A stretch of DNA of 35,833 nucleotides from Pseudomonas sp. HMWF032 (GTDB taxonomy: Bacteria > Pseudomonadota > Gammaproteobacteria > Pseudomonadales > Pseudomonadaceae): NCBI RefSeq assembly GCF_003060885.1, contig NZ_QAIG01000005.1, forward strand, positions 1,510,248 through 1,546,080. The letters are read 5' to 3'. Both the position numbers and the translations under genes were made by a program. Numbering within the stretch: the first letter of the stretch is position 1; every line of letters starts with the position of its first letter. Below the pieces are notes generated by a model. That model was not told where the DNA came from and did no database searches. It saw nothing but the letters and a program-made list of their open reading frames with translations. Positions 14,492 to 26,373 of the stretch are shown piece after piece.

Positions 14492-15919
14492 TCAGGAACG
14501 CTGCAGCCAGCGGAGGAAACCACCTTTTTTGATCGCCACCGGTTTCTGCACTAACAGCGCAGCGCTGTTCTGCTGGCGGAAGCTCTGCAGCTTGTGCAGG
14601 GCGCTGCCGACCTCGCTGCGTTGCTCCAGGCAGGTCTGAATCAGTGGCTTGTCGAGGCGATAGAGCATTCCCGAACTTAGTGCAGTGAAACGCGCCTGCG
14701 AAGGTGTGTCGTGGATGATGCCCTGCTCACCCATAATCTCACCTGGGCCCATGCGCCCGGCCTCGATGAAGCGCTCACCGTCAGGCACTGCAGCGGACAC
14801 CACGCCGGTATCGATCACCAGCAACTGTTCGCTGACCTCCCCCAGTTCCAGCACCACCTGGCCAGCGCTGACGGCCAGCGGCTGCATCTGCTCGGCCAGG
14901 AGATCCTTCTCCTCGGCGCTCAGCGAGCGGAAGATCTTCACATCGTCGAGCAGCACGCGCTGGCGACTGTGCGCCACGTCCTGAGCCTCATTGCCGCGCA
15001 GGATGCCGGCGGCTTGCAGGTGGCGGTGGGCCAGGTCAAAAATCAGGTTACGCACCTCGGTCTTGTTGCTCTTGGCACTGACGTAACCGCTGATCTCGTA
15101 CTCCACCGTATGCAGATCCGAGGCCTTCACAGTGACTTTGGCCTTGGGTGCCGGCAGCAGCGCGCTGACGCCCTGCAGGGTGCGGTTCAGCGCGTCAAGC
15201 ACCCGCCGCGGGCGTACCTGCGCCGGTACGCTGAGACTGATGCTGACCTGGTGGATATCGATGGTGCGATTGAGGTTGAGGATCTTGGCCTTGGCCGCCA
15301 CTGAGTTGGGGATCACCACCGTCCCGCCCTGGCTGGTGCGCAGGTGGGTGGCGCGCCAGTCGATCTCGATCACCTTGCCTTCGGTGCCGTCAATCGACAC
15401 CCAATCATCCAGACGGTAAGGCTTAGTGGTGTTTAGTACGATGCCGGAGAACACATCACTGAGGGTGCTCTGCAGCGCCAGGCCGACGACAATAGCGACC
15501 ACCCCGGAGGTGGCCAGCAGCCCCTTGACCGGCAGCTGCATGATGTAGGCGGCGGCCGCGACCAGGGCGGCGAGGAAGATCACCGCGCCCAGCACGTCTT
15601 GTAGCAAGCGCCCGGCGTGACCGCTGCGCGGCATCAGCAGCACGCCGAGAACCACAGTCAACGTGCGTGCACAAAGCAGCCACCAGGCGATGCCCAGCAC
15701 TGAGCCGATCATGTTCAGCGCCGGCTCGGTCCAAGGCGGCGGCTGCAGCGGGCTCATACCAGCGTCGATGATCACCAGGCTATAGGCAAGGAAGAAACCC
15801 AGGCGCAACAGTACGCGCCAGATCTTGCCCTCCGCGGGCAACAGGCGCCAGCAGGCGAGGTCAGCGAACAGCAGGCCGACGGCAATCAGCAGCGGGTGTT
15901 GGTGAATCAGCGCGAGCAT
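14492..15919 (-). CDS. MscS-family mechanosensitive channel with C-terminal cyclic-nucleotide-binding domain
   Basis: This 475-residue inner-membrane protein has about four N-terminal hydrophobic helices. The pore-lining MscS segment follows at about 132-165 (VVAIVVGLALQSTLSDVFSGI), with the beta domain at about 165-230 (RLDDWVSIDGTEGKVIEIDWRATHLRT, VVIPNSVAAKAKILN). The cytoplasmic part runs to about residue 300. Residues 328-432 resemble a cNMP-binding/Crp-like domain, with a phosphate-cassette-like stretch at 391-411 (GPGEIMGEQG, then QAR). It probably opens on membrane tension, modulated by a nucleotide. The domain ends with a basic tail. It stands alone with no visible operon partner. 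Confidence 0.88.
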   Translation of the reverse strand: MLALIHQHPLLIAVGLLFADLACWRLLPAEGKIWRVLLRLGFFLAYSLVIIDAGMSPLQPPPWTEPALNMIGSVLGIAWWLLCARTLTVVLGVLLMPRSGHAGRLLQDVLGAVIFLAALVAAAAYIMQLPVKGLLATSGVVAIVVGLALQSTLSDVFSGIVLNTTKPYRLDDWVSIDGTEGKVIEIDWRATHLRTSQGGTVVIPNSVAAKAKILNLNRTIDIHQVSISLSVPAQVRPRRVLDALNRTLQGVSALLPAPKAKVTVKASDLHTVEYEISGYVSAKSNKTEVRNLIFDLAHRHLQAAGILRGNEAQDVAHSRQRVLLDDVKIFRSLSAEEKDLLAEQMQPLAVSAGQVVLELGEVSEQLLVIDTGVVSAAVPDGERFIEAGRMGPGEIMGEQGIIHDTPSQARFTALSSGMLYRLDKPLIQTCLEQRSEVGSALHKLQSFRQQNSAALLVQKPVAIKKGGFLRWLQRS

Positions 15920-16143
15920 GCCGCACTCCGGGGTAGGTTAGAGCTGGTGGGGGTAAGCATGACTGGATCGACGGCAAAGGTGAACGCTCAGTGCTGCAAA
16001 TCCTCTTCTAGAGCTGCACAACAGCTGCGTCCTGCTCGAAGACCTGCATCAGACAGTGGCGGGATCACGCAATGGCGTTTCGCGCGAGCGACGATGCTGG
16101 TGCCCTGCCAAAACCACCACTGCCGGCACGGAGTTCGACCATG

Positions 16144-16275
16144 AGGGAAACGCTGAAGAAGACTTCCTGATTTTGGCAACATGCGGACACCACCCGCCGA
16201 GTTTTCCAATGACGCAGATGACCTTCGCCGACGCCGAGTACGCCGGCAAGCGCAAGCAGATCTGCAATAGTTTAA
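16144..16275 (+). mobile_element. Left-end remnant of an IS5-family insertion sequence
   Basis: From an ATG at 16210 the plus strand reads MTQMTFADAEYAGKRKQI, which is the hallmark N terminus of IS5-group transposases (pattern MxQMxFxDxEYAGKRKQTR). The similarity ends right after that, and the frame then runs into the ssb terminator. The sequence starting at about 16144 (GGGAAACGCTGAAGAAG) is placed where a terminal inverted repeat would lie. No right end and no target duplication were found, so the element is a dead relic. Confidence 0.65.
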
Positions 16276-16283
16276 GAGCTGAT

Positions 16284-16312
16284 AAAAACAAGAAACCCCC
16301 GATATACGGGGG
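16284..16312 (-). terminator. Intrinsic terminator of ssb
   Basis: On the minus strand a CCCCCG/CGGGGG stem (16296-16301 with 16307-16312, loop of 5) is followed by TTTCTTGTTTTT. It lies about 40 bases after the ssb stop. Confidence 0.85.
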
Positions 16313-16351
16313 CTCCATCGTAAAACTTTACGTTTAAATAGAAGGTATTTC

Positions 16352-16843
16352 CTAGAACGGAATGTCGTCATCAAAGCTGTCGAAATCCGCGGCAGGCTGA
16401 GGTGCTTGTTGCGGTGCCGGGCGGGGCGCTGACTGCTGCTCACGCTGCGGCGAAGGGCGCTGTTGACGCGGGGCCGAGTCACCACCACCGGCGTTGTCCG
16501 GACGACCGCCAAGCAGCTGCATGGTGCCCTGCATGTCGACGATGATTTCGGTGGTGTAACGCTTAACGCCGTCTTTTTCCCACTCACGGGTCTGCAACTT
16601 GCCTTCGATGTACACCTGCGAACCTTTGCGCAGGTATTCACCGGCGATCTCGGCAACTTTGCCGAACAGCGACACACGGTGCCATTCGGTTTTTTCGACT
16701 TTCTGACCGGTCTGCTTGTCGGTCCACTGCTCGCTGGTTGCCAGGCTCAGGTTGGTGACCGCGTTGCCGCTCGGCAGGTAGCGGGTTTCCGGGTCCTGTC
16801 CGCAGGTACCGACCAGAATGACTTTGTTAACCCCACGGGCCAT
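16352..16843 (-). CDS. ssb: Single-stranded DNA-binding protein
   Basis: This 163-residue SSB protects single-stranded DNA and recruits repair and replication proteins. Residues 1-about 110 form the OB fold ([55 protein letters not shown]). A Pro/Gln-rich linker follows, and the conserved acidic tip DDDIPF closes the protein. The start lies 17 bases after the stop of the MFS gene, so the two are probably co-transcribed; a terminator follows. Length and order match the Pseudomonas ssb locus. Confidence 0.97.
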   Translation of the reverse strand: MARGVNKVILVGTCGQDPETRYLPSGNAVTNLSLATSEQWTDKQTGQKVEKTEWHRVSLFGKVAEIAGEYLRKGSQVYIEGKLQTREWEKDGVKRYTTEIIVDMQGTMQLLGGRPDNAGGGDSAPRQQRPSPQREQQSAPRPAPQQAPQPAADFDSFDDDIPF

Positions 16844-16860
16844 AACGTTCTCCTAGGCTT

Positions 16861-18249
16861 TCAGCACGCCACCGGCGCCGGCTCGATGAGGCGCTCAAGG
16901 GACGTGCGGTCCAATTGTTGGGTATCCACTTTGATATAGATGGCCGCTTCGTCGCGCACCACTACGGCATCCGCCACTCCGGGCACAGCCTGCAAACGCT
17001 CGGCCAACCCCGCCTCTTGCAAAGCCGCAGCTGAAAGCGGCAGACGCAGGCTGGTGACATACGGCGGTTCGCGCATAGTAACAGCAAAGGCCAGCCAAAA
17101 AAGAGCCAGCACCGCGCAGCCGGCAAACACTCCCGACAGGCTGTAGTGCTGGTACAGCCAGCCACCCAAGATGCCGCCGAGGGCTGCACCGAGGAACTGG
17201 CTGGTGGAATACACGCCCATTGCCGTGCCCTTGCCACCGGCTGGGGCCACCTTGCTGATCAGCGACGGCAACGAGGCCTCCAACAGGTTGAATGCAGTGA
17301 AGAACACCACCGTGCCAAGCACCAGGGCGCGCAGGCTGGTGCCGAACCACCAGAAGAACAGCTCACAGAGCAGCAGCACACTGACCGCGCCAAGCAGCAC
17401 CTGCTTCATCCGGCGTTTCTTCTCGCCGTAAATGATAAACGGCACCATGCCGAAGAAGCCCACCAACAGCGCGGTCAGGTAGACCCACCAGTGCTCTTCT
17501 TTGGCCAGCCCGCCCTGCTCAACCAGTGCCAACGGCAAGGCGATAAAGCTGGCCATCAGAATCGCGTGCAGTACCAGAATGCCGAAATCCAGACGCAGCA
17601 GGTCGGCGTGTTTCAAGGTCGGCAATAGCGCCTGCTTGGCCACCCCCGACTCGCGGTGCTGCAACGGTCCGGCTGAGCCCGGCACCAGACCAGCGACGAT
17701 GACAATACCCAGCAGCGCCATGGCCGCTGTGGCGAGAAACAGGCCAGACAAACCGAACGCACGGGTCAGCAGCGGGCCGACGACCATCGCCACGGCAAAC
17801 GACAGGCCGATGCTCATGCCGATCATGGCCATGGCCTTGGTGCGATGCTGTTCACGAGTCAAATCGGACAGCAGCGCCATCACCGCCGCAGAAATCGCCC
17901 CAGCCCCCTGCAGAATGCGCCCGGCAATCACGCCCCAGATCGAATCGGCATTGGCCGCCAGCAGGCTGCCCGCAGCGAAAATCAGCAAGCCGACATAGAT
18001 CACCGGCCGTCGGCCGATGCGGTCACTGAGCATGCCAAAGGGGATTTGCAGAAACGCCTGGGTCAAACCGTAGGCGCCTATCGCCAGCCCGATCAGCGCC
18101 GGCGTGCTGCCCTGCAACTCCATGCCATAGGTGGCCAGCACCGGCAGCACCATAAACATGCCGAGCATGCGGAACGCGAACACCAGCGCCAGGCCACCGG
18201 CCGCACGGGTTTCGCTGCCGCTCATGCGCTCGTTGTGCAGATCATGCAT
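16861..18249 (-). CDS. MFS transporter, YajR-like, with C-terminal ferredoxin-like domain
   Basis: This 462-residue inner-membrane protein has 12 predicted helices; motif A is seen as [13 protein letters not shown]. The soluble tail of about 65 residues ([32 protein letters not shown], ending in [12 protein letters not shown]) matches the ferredoxin-like YAM domain that sets YajR apart from other drug:proton antiporters. I chose the ATG at 18247-18249 ([11 protein letters not shown]); an ATG 8 codons later is possible, and a longer open frame upstream would run into the uvrA promoter and start. It corresponds to PA4233 by order (ssb, this gene, uvrA). The substrate is unknown. Confidence 0.88.
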   Translation of the reverse strand: MHDLHNERMSGSETRAAGGLALVFAFRMLGMFMVLPVLATYGMELQGSTPALIGLAIGAYGLTQAFLQIPFGMLSDRIGRRPVIYVGLLIFAAGSLLAANADSIWGVIAGRILQGAGAISAAVMALLSDLTREQHRTKAMAMIGMSIGLSFAVAMVVGPLLTRAFGLSGLFLATAAMALLGIVIVAGLVPGSAGPLQHRESGVAKQALLPTLKHADLLRLDFGILVLHAILMASFIALPLALVEQGGLAKEEHWWVYLTALLVGFFGMVPFIIYGEKKRRMKQVLLGAVSVLLLCELFFWWFGTSLRALVLGTVVFFTAFNLLEASLPSLISKVAPAGGKGTAMGVYSTSQFLGAALGGILGGWLYQHYSLSGVFAGCAVLALFWLAFAVTMREPPYVTSLRLPLSAAALQEAGLAERLQAVPGVADAVVVRDEAAIYIKVDTQQLDRTSLERLIEPAPVAC

Positions 18250-18318
18250 GGGAAAGGCCCTGTCGAAATAGGCGGCGATTCTAGCAGCACTCAAACCATG
18301 CGGCACAGCAGTGACGCT

Positions 18319-18348
18319 TTGCCGCGCCCGCCTCCCGAGCCGTATACT
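18319..18348 (+). promoter_or_regulatory. Candidate sigma70 promoter of uvrA
   Basis: TTGCCG (18319-18324) and TATACT (18343-18348) are 18 bases apart, giving a leader of about 30 bases. CCGAG and CTCGG flank the -10 as a small inverted repeat. No LexA-type CTG-N10-CAG palindrome is visible here. Confidence 0.5.
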
Positions 18349-18384
18349 CGGTGGTTTTCCGCCCGCCATGGGAGGCCGTTGTTT

Positions 18385-21219
<2,835 letters not shown>

Positions 21220-21223
21220 GCCC

Positions 21224-21269
21224 GCGCACAACAAAAAGCCCCGCACATGCGGGGCTTTTTGTTGTGCGC
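21224..21269. terminator. Very long bidirectional terminator between uvrA and the ferritin gene
   Basis: A perfect stem of about 20-22 bp (21224-21245 with 21248-21269) contains AAAAAGCCCCGC against GCGGGGCTTTTT. The stem starts 4 bases after the uvrA stop and ends 7 bases from the ferritin stop, so it serves both converging transcripts. Confidence 0.95.
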
Positions 21270-21276
21270 AGAATGC

Positions 21277-21741
21277 TTACATCTGCATTTGCAGGTAGTT
21301 CTCCAGCCCAATTCTGTCGATCAAGCCGAGCTGAACCTCCAGCCAGTAGGCGTGATCTTCTTCGGTGTCCTTGAGTTGCACCAGCAAGATGTCGCGGGTC
21401 TGGTAATCCTGATGCTGCTCGCACAAGGCGATGCCTTTGCTCAGGGCCGCGCGTACGTGATATTCCAGCGCGAGGTCGAGCTTGAGCATCTCCGGCACGC
21501 TCTGGCCGACGCGGAAGCTGTCAGGAACCATGTCCGGCGTACCCTCGAGAAACAGAATGCGCTTGAGGATGGCATCAGCGTGCTGAGTTTCCTCTTCCAT
21601 TTCATGGTTGATCCGTTCGTACAGCTTGCTGAAACCCCAATCCTCATACAGACGCGAATGCACGAAGTACTGATCACGAGCCGCCAGCTCACCTTTGAGC
21701 AGCACTTTCAGGTAATCGATAACTTCTATGTGGCCTTTCAT
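21277..21741 (-). CDS. ftnA: Bacterioferritin-family ferritin lacking the heme ligand (FtnA/BfrA type)
   Basis: This 154-residue ferritin stores iron in a 24-mer shell. Ferroxidase ligands fall at the standard positions: E18, E51, H54, E93/E94 region, E127 and H130. Position 52, the Met heme ligand of true bacterioferritins, is Thr here (EEETQHAD), as in the P. aeruginosa protein first named BfrA and later FtnA. The ATG at 21739-21741 ([11 protein letters not shown]) follows AAGGAAA; two in-frame codons further up would add six residues. It lies directly beside rplQ, without the katA gene that I recall at this place in P. aeruginosa. Confidence 0.93.
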   Translation of the reverse strand: MKGHIEVIDYLKVLLKGELAARDQYFVHSRLYEDWGFSKLYERINHEMEEETQHADAILKRILFLEGTPDMVPDSFRVGQSVPEMLKLDLALEYHVRAALSKGIALCEQHQDYQTRDILLVQLKDTEEDHAYWLEVQLGLIDRIGLENYLQMQM

Positions 21742-21857
21742 GGGTATTTTCCTTAGCAAGCAGCGAACATGGACTAATGCTGGTAGCCCACAGCCTCCGG
21801 GTCAAGCCGAGCGTACCCGCGGTGTATGAAAACGTCAGCACGGGACTTATTCCAACC

Positions 21858-21888
21858 ATAAAAAAACCGGGCAAGGCCCGGTTTTTTA
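21858..21888. terminator. Terminator of the alpha operon after rplQ
   Basis: The stem CCGGGC/GCCCGG (21867-21872 with 21876-21881) has a 3-base loop and A/T tracts of six or more bases on both sides, which pair to extend the stem. It is 13 bases past the rplQ stop on the minus strand and isolates the ferritin gene. Confidence 0.92.
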
Positions 21889-21901
21889 TACAACCTACGA
21901 C

Positions 21902-22288
21902 TTACTCAGCGTCTACAGCTGCACCAGCGACCGGACGGTCAACCAGCTCAACATAAGCCATTGGAGCATTGTCGCCAGTGCGGAAACCGCACTTGAGGAT
22001 ACGCAGGTAACCGCCCTGACGGGTGGCGTAGCGCTTGCCCAGGTCGTTGAACAGCTTGCCGACGATGGCTTTCGAACGGGTACGATCGAAGGCCAGACGA
22101 CGGTTGGCAACGCTGTCTTCTTTAGCCAGAGTAATCAGCGGCTCGGCAACGCGACGCAGCTCTTTGGCTTTCGGCAGAGTAGTTTTGATCAGCTCATGCT
22201 CGAACAGCGATACCGCCATGTTCTGGAACATGGCCTTGCGGTGTGCGCTGGTGCGGCTGAGGTGACGGCCACTTTTACGATGACGCAT
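21902..22288 (-). CDS. rplQ: 50S ribosomal protein L17
   Basis: This is a 128-residue L17, a protein near the polypeptide exit region of the large subunit. The conserved start [20 protein letters not shown] and the GGYLRI block are present. It is the last gene of the alpha operon, 42 bases after rpoA, and is followed by an intrinsic terminator. The length is typical of Pseudomonas. Confidence 0.98.
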   Translation of the reverse strand: MRHRKSGRHLSRTSAHRKAMFQNMAVSLFEHELIKTTLPKAKELRRVAEPLITLAKEDSVANRRLAFDRTRSKAIVGKLFNDLGKRYATRQGGYLRILKCGFRTGDNAPMAYVELVDRPVAGAAVDAE

Positions 22289-22330
22289 GGTTCAATTCCT
22301 TACCAAACTCACGTTCGGTGATGATGACGA

Positions 22331-23332
22331 TCAGGCAGTCGCCTTATCGTCTTTCTTCAGACTTGCCGGCGGCCAGTTGTCGAGGCGCATACCGAGGGAC
22401 AGACCGCGAGAGGCCAGAACATCCTTGATTTCAGTCAAGGATTTCTTGCCCAGGTTCGGGGTTTTCAACAGTTCTACTTCGGTGCGCTGAATCAGATCAC
22501 CGATGTAGTAAATGTTCTCTGCCTTGAGGCAGTTAGCCGAACGCACAGTCAGTTCCAGGTCATCAACCGGACGGAGGAGAATCGGATCGATCTCATCTTC
22601 CTGCTCGATAACAACGGGCTCACTGTCACCTTTGAGGTCGACGAACGCAGCCAACTGCTGTTGCAGAATAGTTGCAGCGCGGCGAATAGCCTCTTCAGGA
22701 TCCAGAGTACCGTTGGTCTCCAGGTCGATAACCAGTTTGTCCAGGTTGGTACGCTGCTCAACACGAGCGTTTTCCACCACATACGACACACGGCGTACCG
22801 GACTAAACGAAGCATCCAGCTGCAAGCGACCAATGCTGCGGCTTTCATCTTCATCGCTCTGACGAGCGTCAGCCGGCTCATAGCCGCGACCACGAGCTAT
22901 GGTGAGCTTCATGTTCAGCGCGCCAGTGGAAGCCAGGTTGGCGATTACGTGGTCGCCATTGACGATTTCGACATCGTGATCCAGCTGAATATCGGCAGCG
23001 GTAACTACGCCCGAGCCCTTCTTCGCCAGAGTCAGAGTCACTTCGTCACGACCGTGCAGTTTGACAGCCAGACCTTTCAGGTTGAGCAGGATTTCTATGA
23101 CGTCTTCCTGAACACCTTCGATGGCGGAGTACTCATGGAGTACACCGTCAATCTCGGCCTCGACTACTGCACAGCCAGGCATGGAGGACAACAAGATGCG
23201 ACGCAGCGCGTTGCCCAGGGTATGGCCGAAACCACGCTCGAGAGGCTCGAGAGTGATCTTGGCGCGGGTCGAACTGACCACCTGCACATCAATGTGACGG
23301 GGGGTCAGGAACTCATTTACCGAAATCTGCAT
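22331..23332 (-). CDS. rpoA: RNA polymerase alpha subunit
   Basis: This 333-residue alpha subunit nucleates RNA polymerase assembly. The N-terminal dimerisation domain (about 1-235) contains [26 protein letters not shown]. The C-terminal domain (about 250-320), which contacts UP elements and activators, contains the [16 protein letters not shown] and [12 protein letters not shown] motifs. It lies 22 bases after rpsD and 42 before rplQ in the alpha operon. There is nothing unusual in length or key motifs. Confidence 0.98.
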   Translation of the reverse strand: MQISVNEFLTPRHIDVQVVSSTRAKITLEPLERGFGHTLGNALRRILLSSMPGCAVVEAEIDGVLHEYSAIEGVQEDVIEILLNLKGLAVKLHGRDEVTLTLAKKGSGVVTAADIQLDHDVEIVNGDHVIANLASTGALNMKLTIARGRGYEPADARQSDEDESRSIGRLQLDASFSPVRRVSYVVENARVEQRTNLDKLVIDLETNGTLDPEEAIRRAATILQQQLAAFVDLKGDSEPVVIEQEDEIDPILLRPVDDLELTVRSANCLKAENIYYIGDLIQRTEVELLKTPNLGKKSLTEIKDVLASRGLSLGMRLDNWPPASLKKDDKATA

Positions 23333-23354
23333 GGATGCACCTATTTTCTAGCCC

Positions 23355-23975
23355 TTACTTGGAGTAGAGCTCGACAATCAGGCTTTCGTTGATGTCAGCG
23401 GAGAGATCACTGCGCGCCGGGACGTTTTTAAACACGCCAGACTTCTTCTCAGTGTCTACATCTACCCATTCAACGCGGCCACGCTGGGCACACAGCTCAA
23501 GAGCTTGAACAATGCGCAGCTGATTCTTCGATTTCTCGCGAACTGCAACCACGTCACCAGCTTTAACCTGGTAGGACGGGACGTTAACAGTTTTACCGTT
23601 TACGCTGATCGACTTGTGCGATACCAGCTGACGGGACTCAGCGCGAGTAGCACCGAAGCCCATGCGGTAAACCACGTTATCCAGACGGCATTCGAGCAGT
23701 TGCAGCAGGTTCTCACCAGTAGCGCCTTTCTTGCCGGCAGCTTCTTTGTAATAACCGCTGAATTGACGCTCAAGCACACCGTAGATACGACGAACTTTTT
23801 GTTTCTCACGCAGCTGGGTGCCGTAGTCGGACTGACGGCCACGGCGCTGACCGTGAATACCTGGGGCTGCTTCGATGTTGCACTTCGATTCCAGAGCGCG
23901 TACACCGCTTTTCAGGAAAAGATCTGTGCCTTCACGACGAGACAGTTTGCACTTGGGACCAATGTAACGAGCCAT
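23355..23975 (-). CDS. rpsD: 30S ribosomal protein S4
   Basis: This 206-residue S4 is an early 16S rRNA-binding protein. The S4 RNA-binding domain is seen at about 95-155 ([35 protein letters not shown]). The N-terminal part has only scattered cysteines (C9, C32), not a four-Cys zinc knuckle. In E. coli S4 represses its own operon through the rpsM leader; here a leader of about 50 bases precedes rpsM, but I did not fold it. It lies 17 bases after rpsK. Confidence 0.98.
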   Translation of the reverse strand: MARYIGPKCKLSRREGTDLFLKSGVRALESKCNIEAAPGIHGQRRGRQSDYGTQLREKQKVRRIYGVLERQFSGYYKEAAGKKGATGENLLQLLECRLDNVVYRMGFGATRAESRQLVSHKSISVNGKTVNVPSYQVKAGDVVAVREKSKNQLRIVQALELCAQRGRVEWVDVDTEKKSGVFKNVPARSDLSADINESLIVELYSK

Positions 23976-23992
23976 TTCTCACTGTCTCCTGA

Positions 23993-24382
23993 TTACACGC
24001 GACGCTTCTTCGAAGGACGGCACCCGTTATGCGGGATTGGCGTCACATCGGTGATGCTGGCGATCTTATAGCCACAGCCGTTCAAAGCACGGACAGCGGA
24101 CTCACGACCCGGACCTGGACCCTTGACGTTAACGTCGAGGTTCTTCAGACCGTATTCCAGCGCAGCTTGACCAGCACGTTCTGCAGCCACCTGGGCAGCG
24201 AACGGGGTGCTTTTACGCGAACCGCGGAAACCCGAACCACCAGAGGTAGCCCAAGACAGAGCGTTGCCCTGACGGTCAGTAATGGTCACGATTGTGTTGT
24301 TGAAAGAAGCGTGGATGTGGGCGATGCCATCAACCACCGTCTTTTTGACTTTCTTACGAGTACGAGCAGCAGGTTTTGCCAT
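23993..24382 (-). CDS. rpsK: 30S ribosomal protein S11
   Basis: This 129-residue S11 lines the platform of the small subunit. Typical motifs are [31 protein letters not shown] and the C-terminal [18 protein letters not shown]. It is the second gene of the alpha operon, 30 bases after rpsM. Length is as expected. Confidence 0.98.
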   Translation of the reverse strand: MAKPAARTRKKVKKTVVDGIAHIHASFNNTIVTITDRQGNALSWATSGGSGFRGSRKSTPFAAQVAAERAGQAALEYGLKNLDVNVKGPGPGRESAVRALNGCGYKIASITDVTPIPHNGCRPSKKRRV

Positions 24383-24412
24383 GACTAGATTCCTGTCGAT
24401 GCGCGAATGCGA

Positions 24413-24769
24413 TTACTTGCGGATCGGCTTACGCGGGCCCTTACGGGTACGCGCGTTGGTCTTGGTACGCTGACCGCGAACCGGCAGACCACGACGATGA
24501 CGCAGGCCGCGGTAGCAACCCAGGTCCATCAAGCGCTTGATTTTCATGTTCACTTCACGACGCAGGTCACCTTCGGTATTCACCTTGGCTACTTCGCCAC
24601 GCAGCTGCTCGATCTGCTCGTCAGAGAGATCTTTGATTTTTGCTGCCGGGTTTACACCGGTAGCAGCACAGATTTTCTGTGCAGTAGTGCGACCAACACC
24701 ATAGATGTAGGTCAGCGAGATAACAGTGTGCTTGTTATCCGGAATGTTAACGCCTGCAATACGGGCCAT
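24413..24769 (-). CDS. rpsM: 30S ribosomal protein S13
   Basis: This 118-residue S13 sits in the head of the small subunit and bridges to the large subunit. Motifs include [25 protein letters not shown] and the basic tail [17 protein letters not shown]. It is the first gene of the alpha operon. A promoter and a hairpin lie in the 132-base gap upstream. Confidence 0.98.
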   Translation of the reverse strand: MARIAGVNIPDNKHTVISLTYIYGVGRTTAQKICAATGVNPAAKIKDLSDEQIEQLRGEVAKVNTEGDLRREVNMKIKRLMDLGCYRGLRHRRGLPVRGQRTKTNARTRKGPRKPIRK

Positions 24770-24828
24770 TCAGTGGAACTCCAATTGACAGCTACCTACG
24801 CCCCGGAAGCCAAGAAATAGGGCGCGAG

Positions 24829-24857
24829 ATATTAACGCTGTAATAACAAATAATCAA
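24829..24857 (-). promoter_or_regulatory. Promoter of the alpha operon (rpsM)
   Basis: On the minus strand TTGATT (24852-24857) and TAATAT (24829-24834) are 17 bases apart. The start of transcription would fall near 24822, giving a leader of about 50 bases. The -35 box directly abuts the hairpin at 24858-24881. Confidence 0.7.
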
Positions 24858-24881
24858 CCCGGCAGCGCACTAGCTGCCGGG
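24858..24881 (-). terminator. Hairpin at the spc/alpha boundary
   Basis: CCCGGCAGC and GCTGCCGGG (24858-24866 with 24873-24881) form a perfect 9-bp stem with a 6-base loop. On the minus strand it is followed by TTGATTATTTGTTATT, a T-rich but interrupted tract, so termination may be partial. It lies 20 bases after the rpmJ stop. Confidence 0.65.
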
Positions 24882-24901
24882 CTTGTAACGCTCAATCACA
24901 C

Positions 24902-25018
24902 TCAGCCTTGGCGCTGTTTGTGACGCGGTTCCGCGCTGCAAATTACCCGCACAACACCTTCACGGCGAATAATTTTGCAGTTACGGCACAGCTTTTTCAC
25001 CGATGCACGAACTTTCAT
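24902..25018 (-). CDS. rpmJ: 50S ribosomal protein L36 (zinc-binding form)
   Basis: This 38-residue L36 has the full CxxC-x12-C-x5-H zinc ribbon: C11, C14, C27 and H33. It is thus the C+ type, which needs zinc. The ATG is at 25016-25018, 26 bases after secY. Many Pseudomonas also keep a zinc-free paralogue elsewhere under zinc control; none is in this window. Confidence 0.97.
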
Positions 25019-25044
25019 CACCAACTCCTCGAACCTTATGGACT

Positions 25045-26373
25045 TCAGCGCAGCATGCCGCTGCCGTAGCCCTTCAGGTTGGCTTTCTTCATCAGGGATT
25101 CGTACTGGTGCGACACGAGGTGCGATTGTACTTGCGACATAAAGTCCATAACAACCACGACCACGATCAGCAACGAGGTCCCGCCAAGGTAGAACGGTAC
25201 GTTGGCAGCCACCACCAGGAACTGGGGCAACAAGCATACGGCCGTCATGTACAGAGCACCGAACATGGTCAAGCGGGTCAACACGCCATCGATATAGCGC
25301 GCCGATTGCTCACCGGGACGGATACCCGGAATAAAGGCACCGGACTTCTTCAGGTTTTCCGCTACGTCTTTCGGGTTAAACATCAGCGCTGTGTAAAAGA
25401 AGCAGAAGAAAACAATCCCCGCACTAAACAGCAAAATGTTCAACGGCTGACCAGGAGCGATAGCCTGTGAAATATCCTGCAGCCAGCCCATACCCTCGGA
25501 CTGACCAAACCAGGCACCCAGCGAAGCCGGGAATAACAGAAGGCTGCTGGCGAAAATAGCCGGGATAACCCCCGCCATATTCACCTTCAACGGCAAGTGG
25601 CTGGTCTGCGCCGCGAAGACCTTACGGCCCTGCTGACGCTTGGCGTAGTGCACCGCAATGCGACGCTGACCACGCTCAATGAACACCACGAAACCGATAA
25701 TCGCTACTGCCAGCAAACCGATGGCGATCAGGGCAAAGATATTGATATCACCCTGCCGAGCAGACTCGAAAGACTGCCCGATCGCCGACGGCAGACCGGC
25801 TACGATGCCTGCAAAGATCAGCATCGAAATACCGTTGCCAACACCACGCTCGGTGATTTGCTCGCCCAGCCACATCATGAACATTGCACCCGCCACAAAA
25901 GTGGTGATGGCAACGAAGTGGAAGCCGAAATCGACCGAAAACGCTACGCCTTGACTGGCCAGACCGACGGACATGCCGACAGCTTGGACAATAGCCAGGA
26001 CGAGGGTGCCGTAGCGGGTGTACTGGCTAATCTTGCGACGGCCAGCTTCACCTTCCTTCTTCAACTGCTCCAGCTGCGGGCTGACAGCGGTCATGAGCTG
26101 CATGATGATCGAGGCCGAGATGTACGGCATGATCCCCAATGCAAAAATACTCATACGCTCCAGCGCGCCGCCGGAAAACATGTTGAACAAGCTAAGAATG
26201 GTCCCCTCATTCTGTCGAAACAGGTCCGCCAGCCGATCAGGGTTGATACCAGGAACTGGGATGTGTGCACCTATCCGATAGACGATGATCGCCATGAACA
26301 GAAAGCGCAAACGAGCCCAGAGCTCGGATAACCCGCCATTGCTGAGCGCTGAGAGAGCACCTTGCTTAGCCAT
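25045..26373 (-). CDS. secY: Preprotein translocase subunit SecY
   Basis: This 442-residue SecY forms the protein-conducting channel with SecE and SecG. Ten membrane helices can be traced, from [21 protein letters not shown] to [15 protein letters not shown]. The conserved cytoplasmic loops with [19 protein letters not shown] and [19 protein letters not shown] are intact. The start codon follows the rplO stop with no gap, suggesting translational coupling. Its presence in the spc operon is standard. Confidence 0.98.

Larger units (their letters stand above)
15920..16351. other. 432-base gap between the MscS gene and ssb
   Basis: It holds an IS5-type transposase remnant (about 16144-16275) and the ssb terminator. 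The part at 15920-16140 shows no gene that I can recognise. It probably includes the MscS promoter. Confidence 0.6.

Noticed and set aside
16056..16209. Upstream part of the frame that contains the IS5 N terminus as a gene of its own
   Set aside because: Only residues from the ATG at 16210 match a transposase; the upstream codons lie in the presumed left end of the element.
17845..18384. In-frame extension of uvrA by 180 codons
   Set aside because: The extension is antisense to the MFS gene and covers the promoter region; UvrA proteins begin at [13 protein letters not shown] and a GGAGG site precedes the GTG.
18250..18384. LexA box upstream of uvrA
   Set aside because: I searched for a CTG-N10-CAG palindrome and saw none with the required symmetry.
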